Shown here piece after piece: positions 1 to 7,938 of a DNA stretch of 53,202 bases. Below the pieces are notes generated by a model that was not told the origin of the DNA, did no database searches, and saw only the letters and a list, made by a program, of their open reading frames with translations. This DNA is from Sulfuritalea sp. (GTDB taxonomy: Bacteria > Pseudomonadota > Gammaproteobacteria > Burkholderiales > Rhodocyclaceae). Position 1 is the stretch's first letter. Every line of letters begins with the position of its first letter. A program made the position numbers and the translations under genes. The stretch is from contig JADJQA010000047.1 in assembly GCA_016712985.1 (NCBI GenBank), positions 1 through 53,202 on the forward strand. The letters run 5' to 3'.

Positions 1-1197
1 TTCCATCCGGTGCCGATGTCGCATCTGGGCGGACGCGGTTTCGAGCCGGAGCGGCGCACGCCGATGCACACGCGCCATGAGGCCGCCGGTGCGGTGTGGA
101 TGGCCGCCGGCGTCTGGCAGCGTCCCGAGTATTACGCGGTCGCCGGGCAGTCGCGCGTCGAATCCATCCGTGTGGAGGCGCTGGCAGTTCGGCAAGCCGT
201 CGGCATCATCGACGTCGGCACCCTGGGCAAGCTGGAAATCCGCGGACCGCAGGCCGCCGAGTTTCTGGAGCGCGTGTATATCTCGAAGTACGCCGGGCTC
301 AAGGCCGGCATGACGCGCTATGCGGTGATGTGCGACGAATCCGGCGTAGTGATCGACGATGGTGTGGTGGCACGGCTGGCCAACGATCATTTCTACTTCA
401 CCACCACCACCTCGGGCGCGGCACTGATCTACCGCGAGCTGTCGCGCTGGAACACTTTGTGGAAAATGGATTGCGGCATCGTCAATCTGACCGGTGCCAT
501 GGCGGCGATGAATCTGGCCGGACCGAAGGCCAGGGCGGTACTCGCCGGGCTCACCGACGTCGATCTTTCCCTGCCCTATCTGGCGGTGCGTGAAGGCAAG
601 GTTTGCGGCGTGAAGTCCAGACTGATGCGCGTCGGTTTCGTCGGCGAGTGGGGCGTCGAAATTCACGTTCCCGCCGAACATGGGGCGGCCGTATGGGATG
701 CGCTGGTGGCGGCAGGCAAACCGCACGGCATCCGTCCCTTCGGAGTCGAAGCACAACGCCTGCTGCGCCTGGAAAAGGGCCACATCATCATCGGTCAGGA
801 CACCGACGGTCTCACCACGCCGGGCGAGGCGGCTCTGGACTGGGCAGTGAAGATGGACAAGCCTTTCTTCATCGGCCAGCGCAGCCTGCAGTCCATCGCC
901 AAAAAGCCGCGCCGCCAGCAACTGGTCGGCTTCATGCCCGCCGCTGATCTCACCGCGTAGAAGCCGAAGGAATGCCATCTGGTGATCGAGGACGGCGATA
1001 TCGCCGGACGCGTCACCAGCGTGGCGTGGTCGCCCGCCTTGCAGCGTTACATCGGTCTGGCCTACGTGCGGCCGGACATGACTGAAGAAAATCGCAGGTT
1101 CCAGATCCGTCTGACCGGTGGTGCCTTGGTCACGGCGCGAGTGGCAAAGACACCCTTCTACGATCCCGAAAATCTGCGGCAGAAGGAGCCGGCATGA
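1..1197 (+). CDS. mgdC: N-methylglutamate dehydrogenase, alpha-like subunit (5' partial, in-frame amber stop)
   Basis: C-terminal part of a sarcosine-oxidase-alpha-like subunit; the reading frame is open from base 1, so the N-terminal FAD/NAD half lies outside the window. What is seen is a GCV_T (aminomethyltransferase, folate-binding) domain followed by GCV_T_C. In the NMG pathway this subunit joins MgdA, B and D to oxidise N-methylglutamate to glutamate, passing the C1 unit to tetrahydrofolate. A TAG at 958-960 interrupts the frame, but translation continues in the same frame with a well-formed family C-terminus (GRVTSVAWSPALQRYIGLAYV) to the TGA at 1195-1197. The ATGA overlap with the next gene and the mgd/gmaS/mgs context support MgdC rather than sarcosine oxidase. 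The stop could be a base error (for example GAG to TAG) or a real lesion. Confidence 0.85.
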
Positions 1198-1668
1198 TTA
1201 CCTTCACCAATGTCTCGGGCACCTCACGTGCCGGCGTCAAGGGTCCGGTGCGGCGGCTGGCTGGCGGGTCTCGGAATGCCGGTGCCTGAGACTCCCAACC
1301 AATGGCTGCCGCTGGAAGGCGGCCTGATCGCCCGGCTCGGTGTCACCGAGTTTCTGGTCGAAGGTCCGGCCTCGGCGAAGCTTGATGCACCGTCCGGTCA
1401 TGGTGTTTATCCGGTGCTGCGCCAGGACACGGCGCTGGTGCTCAGGGGCGCCCGTCTTAACGACCTGCTGCTGGAAACCTGCAGCGTGAATTTTCTTGCG
1501 CTCGATCCGGGCGCGCGCCCCGTGGTGCTGACCTCAATAGTCGGCGTTGGCGCTACGGTGATTCCCGGCGAAGACGCCGGAACTCCCTGCTACCGCCTGT
1601 GGTGCGACAGCACCTACGGCGACTGGTTTCTGCAAACCTTGACCGGCGTTGCCGGCGAACTGATCTGA
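1194..1668 (+). CDS. mgdD: N-methylglutamate dehydrogenase, gamma-like subunit (frameshifted)
   Basis: SoxG-like small subunit of the N-methylglutamate dehydrogenase complex, about 158 residues. The ATG at 1194 overlaps the mgdC stop (ATGA). The first frame reads ITFTNVSGTSRAGVKGP and then stops early; the family continuation (GWLAGLGMPVPETPNQW) is in another frame. Restoring one G in each of two GG runs between 1245 and 1257 gives VKGPGAAGWLAGLG, the expected sequence, so two single-G losses explain the break. The rest includes the typical SoxG end with YRLWCDSTYGDWFLQTL. Its position between mgdC and gmaS fits the NMG gene order. It is probably functional in the organism if the indels are artefacts. 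Confidence 0.75.
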
Positions 1669-1695
1669 CACTTTCTCCACTTTCTGGAGCTCACG

Positions 1696-3023
1696 ATGAA
1701 TCTCGCCGAAGCCAAGAAATTCCTCGCCAAGAACAACGTCAAATCGGTGTTGGCGCAGTTCGTCGACATCCACGGCGCGGCCAAGGCCAAGTCGGTGCCG
1801 GCGGCGCACTTCGAGGACATTCTTAACGCCGGTGCCGGCTTCGCGGGTTTCGCCGTGTGGGGGCTCGGCATCGAGCCGCACGGTCCCGATTACATGGCGG
1901 TCGGCGACCTCTCGACGCTCTCGCTGGTACCGTGGCAACCGGGCTACGCGCGCATCGTCTGCGATGGGCACGTCAAAGGCAAGCCTTGGGACTATGACGC
2001 GCGCGTCACGCTGAAGAAGCAGATTGCACGCCTGGAAAAGCTGGGCATGACCTTCATGACCGGCCTCGAACCGGAGTTTTCACTGCTCAAGCGCAGCGTC
2101 ACCGGCAAGGTGGTTCCCTGCGAAGACAGTGACACTCTGGCCAAGCCCTGCTATGACTACAAGGGTTTGTCGCGTTCGCGTGCCTTTCTCGACAAACTGG
2201 TCGAGAGTCTGATCGCCGTCGGTATCGACGTCTATCAAGTGGATCACGAGGATGCCAATGGTCAGTTCGAGATCAACTACACCTTTGAAGACTGTCTCAC
2301 CTCCTGCGACCACTACATCTTCTTCAAGATGGCGGCGGCCGAGATCGCCAACGAGATGGGCTTGATCTGCTCCTTCATGCCCAAGCCCTTCGCCAACCGG
2401 CCCGGCAACGGCATGCACATGCACATGAGCTTGTCCGATGGCAAGAAGAACCTATTTCTCGACAAGAAGGACAAGCGCGGGCTGGATCTTTCGCCGCTGG
2501 CCTACCAGTTCGCCGCCGGCTTGTTGAAGCACGGCCCGGCACTGGCGGCGATCTGCGCGCCAACGGTGAATTCCTACAAGCGTCTGGTGGTCGGCCGCTC
2601 ACTGACAGGCGCGACTTGGGCGCCGGCCTACATCAGCTACGGCGACAACAACCGCTCGTCCATGGTGCGCATTCCCGGTGGACGTCTCGAACTGCGCTTG
2701 CCTGACGGTGCCTGCAATCCCTGCCTCGCCACCGCCGCCGTGATCGCCGCCGGTCTTGACGGTATTGAACACAAGCAGATCCGGGCGAGCCGCACAACAT
2801 GAATCTGTACGAATTGACCGCCGCCGAACTGAAAAAGGAAAAAATCGGCATCCTGCCGCAGAACCTGCACGAAGCGCTGACCGCACTGGAAAAAGACGGA
2901 GTGATCCGCGATGCGCTGAATCCGGTCGCCGACGAATTCCTCAAGCTCAAGCACATGGAATGGGTCGAGTACATGCGCCATGTCTCCGAGTGGGAAATCG
3001 AGAGCTATCTGGAATTTTTCTGA
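1696..3023 (+). CDS. gmaS: gamma-glutamylmethylamide synthetase (glutamate-methylamine ligase), frameshifted near 2778
   Basis: Type III glutamine-synthetase-like enzyme that ligates methylamine to glutamate with ATP, the entry step of the NMG pathway. A GS beta-grasp N-terminus is followed by the catalytic domain with a TGLEPEFSLL metal site, GNGMHMHMS nucleotide/metal motif and NNRSSMVRIPGGRLELR near the active-site end. The first frame ends at 2802, while the conserved C-terminus (MNLYELTAAELKKEKIGILP ... MEWVEYMRHVSEWE) runs in the next frame to 3023. Adding one G in CAGATCC (giving CAGGATCC, KQDPGEPHN) joins them into about 443 residues, the usual GmaS length. Context with mgd genes upstream and mgsABC downstream makes GmaS much more likely than an ordinary glutamine synthetase. 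Confidence 0.88.
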
Positions 3024-3035
3024 AAGGGTGTAGCC

Positions 3036-3944
3036 ATGTGTGGAATTGTCGGACTGCTGGTGAAGAACCCGGCGCTGAAGTCCAGATTGGGTGAGTTGAT
3101 GGTACCGATGCTGATCGGCATGACCGAGCGCGGTCCGGACTCGGCCGGGCTGGCCGTGTTCACCGAGCCCCTGAGCGAGGGCGAGCGCAAGATCAGTTTG
3201 TACTCGGGACTGACGGAAGGGGGTGACGATTTCAACTGGCTTGGTCTTGGCCATGATCTCAAGCAGCATCTCGGTGTCGAGGCAAAGATCGCGCCGCAGG
3301 GAAACCACGCCATCCTTACCATCAGCATCGCGCCCGAACCGGTGAAGCGCTGGATCAAGGAACATCACCCCAAGCTACACATTCTCTCCACCGGCCGCGC
3401 CATTGATCTGTACAAGGACATCGGCACTCCGACCGAGGTGTCCGATCGCTACGACTTCAAGCACCTTACCGGCACGCATCTGGTCGGCCACACTCGCATG
3501 GCCACCGAGTCGGCGGTGACGCCGGATCGTGCGCATCCGTTTACTGCCGGCGAAGACTTCTGTCTGGTGCATAACGGTTCGCTGTCCAACCCCTACGGCG
3601 TGCGCCGCATGCTGGAGCCGCGCGGCATCAAGTTCGAGACCGACAACGACACCGAGGCCGCCTGCCGCTTCCTCGAATGGCGGCTGCGCGAGGGTGACGA
3701 TCTGGAGACGGCACTGCAAAAAGGTTTCGAGGAGCTCGACGGCTTCTACACCTTCCTCATGGGCACGCCCGACAAGCTGGCGCTGATCCGCGACCCCTTC
3801 GCCTGCAAGCCGGCGGTAGTGGCCGAGACCGACGACTACGTGGCGATCGCCTCCGAGTTCCGCTCGCTGGCGCACCTGCCCGACATCAAGAACGCCAAGG
3901 TGTTCGAACCCGCGCCCGAGGAGATGTATGTATGGACGGCCTGA
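3036..3944 (+). CDS. mgsA: N-methylglutamate synthase subunit A, class II glutamine amidotransferase
   Basis: 302-residue stand-alone class II (Ntn) amidotransferase domain. It begins MCGIVGLL, leaving Cys2 as the N-terminal nucleophile after Met removal, and has the LTGTHLVGHTRMATES and FCLVHNGSLSN substrate-binding segments of glutamate synthase/PurF-type domains. It probably handles gamma-glutamylmethylamide rather than glutamine, releasing methylamine that is channelled to the synthase subunit to make N-methylglutamate. The gene starts 12 bp after gmaS, and its end overlaps mgsB by 13 bp, indicating coupled translation. The split of glutamate synthase into three small polypeptides A, B and C is diagnostic of MgsABC/GlxBCD-like complexes; neighbouring gmaS favours Mgs. 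Confidence 0.88.
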   Translation: MCGIVGLLVKNPALKSRLGELMVPMLIGMTERGPDSAGLAVFTEPLSEGERKISLYSGLTEGGDDFNWLGLGHDLKQHLGVEAKIAPQGNHAILTISIAPEPVKRWIKEHHPKLHILSTGRAIDLYKDIGTPTEVSDRYDFKHLTGTHLVGHTRMATESAVTPDRAHPFTAGEDFCLVHNGSLSNPYGVRRMLEPRGIKFETDNDTEAACRFLEWRLREGDDLETALQKGFEELDGFYTFLMGTPDKLALIRDPFACKPAVVAETDDYVAIASEFRSLAHLPDIKNAKVFEPAPEEMYVWTA

Positions 3945-4621
3945 GCTTTGACCTGAACGAGATTCCGCTGCGCGCGGTCAATAATTTCCTGCACAAGGAA
4001 GCGCCGGGGCAGGGCGTGAAGAAAGTGACCATTGCCAATCCCGATGGCGCCCACAACATCGCCGTCGGCCTCGACTTTCCGGTCGACATCGAAGTCGTCG
4101 GCCATGCCGGCTACTACGCCGGGGGCATGAACAAGGTGGCCAACATCACCGTCACCGGCAGCGCCGGTACCGGCGTGGCGGAAAACATGATGTCCGGCCG
4201 CGTGCACGTCAAGGGCTTCGCCTCCAACGGTGCCGGTGCTTCGATGCACGGCGGCCTGCTGGTGATCGATGGCGATGCGGGTCTGCGCTGCGGCATCTCG
4301 CTCAAGGGCGGCGACATCGTGGTCGGCGGCTCGGTCGGCAGTTTCTCGGCTTTCATGGCCCAGGCCGGCCGCATGGTGATTTGCGGTGACGCCGGTGATG
4401 CGCTGGGTGACTCGCTCTACGAGGCCGTGCTCTACGTCAAGGGCAAGATCAAGTCGCTGGGTGCCGATGCGCAGATCGAGCCGATGAGTGATGCCGATCT
4501 GGCCACGGTGAAGCAACTGCTCGCTGCGGCCGGCATGAAGCACGACCCGAAGGACTTCAGGCGCGTGGCTTCGGCCCGCAGCCTTTACCACTGGAATGCC
4601 GACGCCAATCAGGAATATTGA
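3932..4621 (+). CDS. mgsB: N-methylglutamate synthase subunit B, GXGXG beta-helix domain
   Basis: 229-residue protein equivalent to the C-terminal GXGXG domain of glutamate synthase large subunit (also FwdC-like). Repeated glycine-rich turns are visible (VTGSAGTGVAENMMSGRVHV, GNGxG-like FASNGAGASMHGGLLVIDGD, KGGDIVVGGSVGSFSAFMAQ). This right-handed beta-helix is structural and connects the amidotransferase and FMN subunits. The ATG at 3932 lies inside the end of mgsA, and the stop at 4619-4621 is just before the ATG of mgsC at 4624, so the three genes are one translational unit. Confidence 0.87.
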   Translation: MDGLSFDLNEIPLRAVNNFLHKEAPGQGVKKVTIANPDGAHNIAVGLDFPVDIEVVGHAGYYAGGMNKVANITVTGSAGTGVAENMMSGRVHVKGFASNGAGASMHGGLLVIDGDAGLRCGISLKGGDIVVGGSVGSFSAFMAQAGRMVICGDAGDALGDSLYEAVLYVKGKIKSLGADAQIEPMSDADLATVKQLLAAAGMKHDPKDFRRVASARSLYHWNADANQEY

Positions 4622-4623
4622 CC

Positions 4624-5988
4624 ATGTCTGAACAACCAATCTCGCGCGCAGTGTCAAAGGAAGAGTCTTTCGGCTACGACCGCAAGACCATCGATTACAT
4701 CCGCAACGCCGCGGCCCACGGCCTCTACGAAATCCGCGGCATGGGTGCCAAGCGCCAGTTGCCCAGCTTCGATGATCTGGTGTTTCTCGGTGCCTCGCTG
4801 TCGCGCTATGCTCTTGAAGGCTACCGCGAGAAATGCAGTACCAAAACCATACTCGGGACCCGCTACGCCAAAAAGCCGATCGAACTCGACATCCCGATCA
4901 CCATCGCCGGCATGAGTTTCGGGTCACTGTCGGCCAACGTCAAGGAAGCGTTGGGACGCGCCGCCACGGAAGTCGGCACCTCGACCACCACCGGCGACGG
5001 CGGCATGACGCCGGAAGAACGTCAGTCGTCGAAGACGCTGGTATATCAGTGCCTGCCTTCCCGCTACGGCTTCAACCCCGACGATGTGCGTCGCGCCGAT
5101 GCGATCGAAGTGGTGATCGGCCAGGGTGCCAAACCCGGCGGTGGCGGCATGCTGCTGGGGCAGAAGGTGTCGGCGCGCGTGGCCGGCATGCGCACCCTGC
5201 CCGAAGGCATCGACCAGCGCTCGGCCTGTCGCCATCCCGACTGGACCGGCCCCGACGATCTGGCGATCAAGATTCAGGAACTGCGCGAGATGACCGACTG
5301 GGAGAAGCCGATCTACGTCAAGGTCGGCGCTACGCGAGTCTTCAACGACGTCAAGCTCGCCGTGCATTCCGGTGCCGACGTGGTGGTGGTAGACGGCATG
5401 CAGGGCGGCACCGCGGCGACGCAGACCTGCTTCATCGAACACATCGGCATCCCCACGCTGGCGGCGGTGCGACAGGCCGTGCATGCGTTGGAAGATCTCG
5501 ACATGAAGGGCAAGGTGCAGCTCATCGTCTCCGGCGGCATCCGCACCGGCCCCGACGTGGCCAAGGCATTGGCCATGGGCGCCGATGCGGTGGCCATCGG
5601 TCAGGGCGTGTTGATTGCGCTAGGCTGCAACCACCACAGCTACTTTCAGGACGGTGAACACCGTATCGCTACCACCGACTATGCGGCGCTGGGTACTTCG
5701 CCGGGTTTCTGCCATCACTGCCACACCGGCAAGTGCCCCGTCGGCATCACCACGCAGGACGCGATGCTGGAGCAGCGCCTGACGCCGGAAGTCGGTGCCC
5801 GGCATCTGAGGAATTACCTGAAGACGCTGAACATGGAACTCACCACCATCGCCCGCGCCTGCGGCAAGCAGAACGTGCATCACCTCGAGCGCGAGGACCT
5901 GGTGGCCCTGACCATCGAGGCTGCGGCGATGGCGCATGTGCCCCTGGCGGGAACGAGCTGGATTCCGGGCGCAAGCGGCGGCTTGTAG
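4624..5988 (+). CDS. mgsC: N-methylglutamate synthase subunit C, FMN/Fe-S glutamate synthase domain
   Basis: 454-residue FMN-binding TIM-barrel domain of the glutamate synthase family. Visible are the FMN/substrate strand segments PITIAGMSFGSLSANVKEAL, the GQGAKPGGGGMLLGQKV loop, VDGMQGGTAATQ, and IVSGGIRTGPDVAKALAMGA, followed by a cysteine cluster CHHCHTGKCPVG for a [3Fe-4S]/[4Fe-4S] centre. It forms N-methylglutamate from 2-oxoglutarate and methylamine released by MgsA. I take ATG 4624 over TTG 4618 because it does not overlap mgsB and aligns with family starts. It is the last gene of the NMG cluster: the next gene follows after 185 bp and is unrelated. No strong terminator hairpin is evident in that gap. 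Confidence 0.88.
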   Translation: MSEQPISRAVSKEESFGYDRKTIDYIRNAAAHGLYEIRGMGAKRQLPSFDDLVFLGASLSRYALEGYREKCSTKTILGTRYAKKPIELDIPITIAGMSFGSLSANVKEALGRAATEVGTSTTTGDGGMTPEERQSSKTLVYQCLPSRYGFNPDDVRRADAIEVVIGQGAKPGGGGMLLGQKVSARVAGMRTLPEGIDQRSACRHPDWTGPDDLAIKIQELREMTDWEKPIYVKVGATRVFNDVKLAVHSGADVVVVDGMQGGTAATQTCFIEHIGIPTLAAVRQAVHALEDLDMKGKVQLIVSGGIRTGPDVAKALAMGADAVAIGQGVLIALGCNHHSYFQDGEHRIATTDYAALGTSPGFCHHCHTGKCPVGITTQDAMLEQRLTPEVGARHLRNYLKTLNMELTTIARACGKQNVHHLEREDLVALTIEAAAMAHVPLAGTSWIPGASGGL

Positions 5989-6173
5989 CCGGCATTGGCG
6001 CAGGTTTGAACGCCCGCGTGGGCTCTCCCTCCACGGCGGTTTTCATTCGGTTGCCTTCGTCGCGCCCGTTTTTTTCATCTACCGGCTTCAAGCCAAATCC
6101 ATACTATGGAAATGAATTACCATGGTGATCCACCGGCGTTAGCCGCCAATCTTGATTCTTGGGGAGGTATTCC

Positions 6174-7280
6174 ATGTTTGGCACCGGCAGACTGAAACGC
6201 GAAATCGCGGAATTTCGACAACGGCTGCAGGATCAGGAAGCGGCGTTCGCCACTGAGCGAGCCAGCTTGCAGCAGGCGAGCGCGGACTTGCAGCAGGCGC
6301 TTAATCAGGCAAAAGCCCAAGTGGACTTTGACGCCGGCCTGTTTGGCAACCTGCTGCTTTTTGCCCAGAGCGCGGCAAGCTCCCAACAGTCTTTGGCTCA
6401 CCTGGCCAGCTCCATGAAGACGGAAGCGGCGTCGGCCCACAGCACATCCGTCCAGGCGTCCGAAAATCTCGCCGCAGTCAATACCGTTTGTGGCAACTTG
6501 CGGACCATGACGAGCAATACCCAGCACGTCGGCGAGATTGTCGGCCGGCTCAGCGGTGAGGCAGCGAAGATCGGCGGCATTGTCGGCCTGATCAGGGAGA
6601 TTGCAAATCAGACCAATCTGCTGGCGCTGAATGCCGCGATCGAGGCCGCCCGCGCCGGCGAACAGGGCCGCGGCTTCGCCGTCGTGGCCGATGAGGTGCG
6701 CAAGCTCGCGGAGCGCACCACCGGTGCAACGGCCGACATATCGCGCCTGGTGAGCGCGATCCAGGCCGAGACCGGTAACGCCAGCACCGCAATGGAAATT
6801 TCGCCGGCGCAGGCCGTGGCCTTCGAGTCGGATGCGGTGGCGGCGACCAGCACCATGCAGGCGCTGATCAATGCGGCCGGACAAGCCCGCTCGACAATCC
6901 GTGGCACGGCCCTGCGCACCTTCGTCGAGGTCGCCAAGGTCGATCACCTGATCTACAAGCTCGAGGTCTACAAGGTGTTGACCGGCCTGTCGCAGAAATC
7001 GGCCGACGATTTCGCCAGCCATACCAACTGCCGGCTCGGCAAGTGGTACTACGAGGGCGATGGTCGCGAGTGTTTTTCCAAACTTCCCGCTTACGCCAGG
7101 ATCGAGGCTCCGCACAAGCAGGTGCATGCGGCCGGCCGCGAGGCCGTAGGCCACTATCTGGCGGGACAGCACCAAAGCGCCGTGCGCGGCGTTGAGGCCA
7201 TGGAGCAGGCCAGTGCGATCACGCTGCAGGAACTCGAGAACCTCGCCTTGCAAGGCGAAGGCGAGGGCTGTCTGATCTAG
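6174..7280 (+). CDS. cytoplasmic methyl-accepting chemotaxis protein with CZB zinc-binding domain
   Basis: 368 residues with no transmembrane segment. The N-terminal ~60 residues are a heptad-rich coiled coil; the conserved chemoreceptor hairpin lies around residues 140-185 (IANQTNLLALNAAIEAARAG, GRGFAVVADEVRKLAERT). The C-terminal ~115 residues form a CZB (chemoreceptor zinc-binding) domain with the signature His in KVDHLIYKLEVY, CRLGKWYYEG and a later APHKQVHAAG histidine pair. CZB receptors sense zinc or hypochlorite-linked redox changes in the cytoplasm and signal to CheA. A GGGGAGG ribosome site at 6161-6167 decides the ATG at 6174. There are no other che genes in the window, so its signalling array is encoded elsewhere. 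Confidence 0.88.
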   Translation: MFGTGRLKREIAEFRQRLQDQEAAFATERASLQQASADLQQALNQAKAQVDFDAGLFGNLLLFAQSAASSQQSLAHLASSMKTEAASAHSTSVQASENLAAVNTVCGNLRTMTSNTQHVGEIVGRLSGEAAKIGGIVGLIREIANQTNLLALNAAIEAARAGEQGRGFAVVADEVRKLAERTTGATADISRLVSAIQAETGNASTAMEISPAQAVAFESDAVAATSTMQALINAAGQARSTIRGTALRTFVEVAKVDHLIYKLEVYKVLTGLSQKSADDFASHTNCRLGKWYYEGDGRECFSKLPAYARIEAPHKQVHAAGREAVGHYLAGQHQSAVRGVEAMEQASAITLQELENLALQGEGEGCLI

Positions 7281-7306
7281 CCGGCCGCGGCGGCGGCGCC
7301 GACACG

Positions 7307-7729
7307 CTATTCTGCCAGCGCCATCTCGGGGGTCAGGATGCGAAACAGGCCGCGCAGCCTGTCGCGTCGCGCCAGACGCAACAAGGCCTTGTCGCCCGTA
7401 ACCAGCCAGTCGGCGGCTCCATCGCGGGCCAGTTCGAGGAACTTCTGGTCGTCCCGATCCCGGCAGCGGGGCAGGCTGGCGATTGCAGCCTGCTGCAATT
7501 CGCGGCCGGCAAGCCGCGTCACGCTGGCGTCATAGGAACGCAGCGCGCGGTTCTGTCCCGCATCCGCCAGGGCGAACATCGGGTAGGCCAGCACGCGGCG
7601 AAACTCGTTGAAGCAGGCGTCATTGGTGAGCGCCTGCCACTCGCCGCTTTCGATCTTTTCCCGCAGTTGCGCGAAGCGGCTGTCGGCAAAGACATACAAC
7701 GCCACCAGCACGTTGGTGTCAAGCACCAC
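7307..7729 (-). CDS. PIN-domain protein, PIN_3-like putative ribonuclease toxin (start uncertain)
   Basis: About 140 residues of a PIN domain: VVLDTNVLVALYVFADSRFA with the first acidic residue, NDACFNEFRRVLAYPMF with the conserved Glu, and a late RDRDDQKFLELARDGAADWLVTGD motif with the last Asp residues. PIN toxins cleave RNA using a metal bound by these acids. No ATG lies directly upstream in frame; GTG at 7729 is the shortest plausible start, giving VVLDTN at the N-terminus, and a longer start cannot be excluded. No antitoxin gene is visible in the 120 bp up to the phaC terminator, so it is either an orphan or its partner was lost. Confidence 0.7.
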   Translation of the reverse strand: MVLDTNVLVALYVFADSRFAQLREKIESGEWQALTNDACFNEFRRVLAYPMFALADAGQNRALRSYDASVTRLAGRELQQAAIASLPRCRDRDDQKFLELARDGAADWLVTGDKALLRLARRDRLRGLFRILTPEMALAE

Positions 7730-7851
7730 CCGTCTGTGCGGGGCAGATAGGGATGCGGTTTCGGTGAAGGCCAGGCCCTGCTTGATGTTCCCACCTGGGG
7801 CAGGGACTGCATCTGTTGCGCAGATCGGTGTTCTGCGCAGCCGCTGCGACA

Positions 7852-7893
7852 AAAAACCGGGCCCGGAGTCGCAGGACTCCGGGCCCGGTTTTT
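7852..7893 (-). terminator. rho-independent terminator of phaC (bidirectional hairpin)
   Basis: Perfect 19-bp inverted repeat (arms 7852-7870 and 7875-7893) with a 4-base loop. Each arm has five A/T bases at its foot and a core of CCGGGCCCGGAGTC, so either strand makes a GC-rich stem followed by a U run. It lies about 45 bp beyond the phaC stop on the (-) strand. Confidence 0.9.
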
Positions 7894-7938
7894 GTTCCAG
7901 GGGAAGACCCCATGGGGGAGCTTCCTCCGGGGCGCCGG

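Noticed and set aside
958..960. Possible pyrrolysine or other recoding at the mgdC amber codon
   Set aside because: Pyl is known in methylamine methyltransferases, a different pathway; no pyl genes or tRNA are visible, and base error is simpler.
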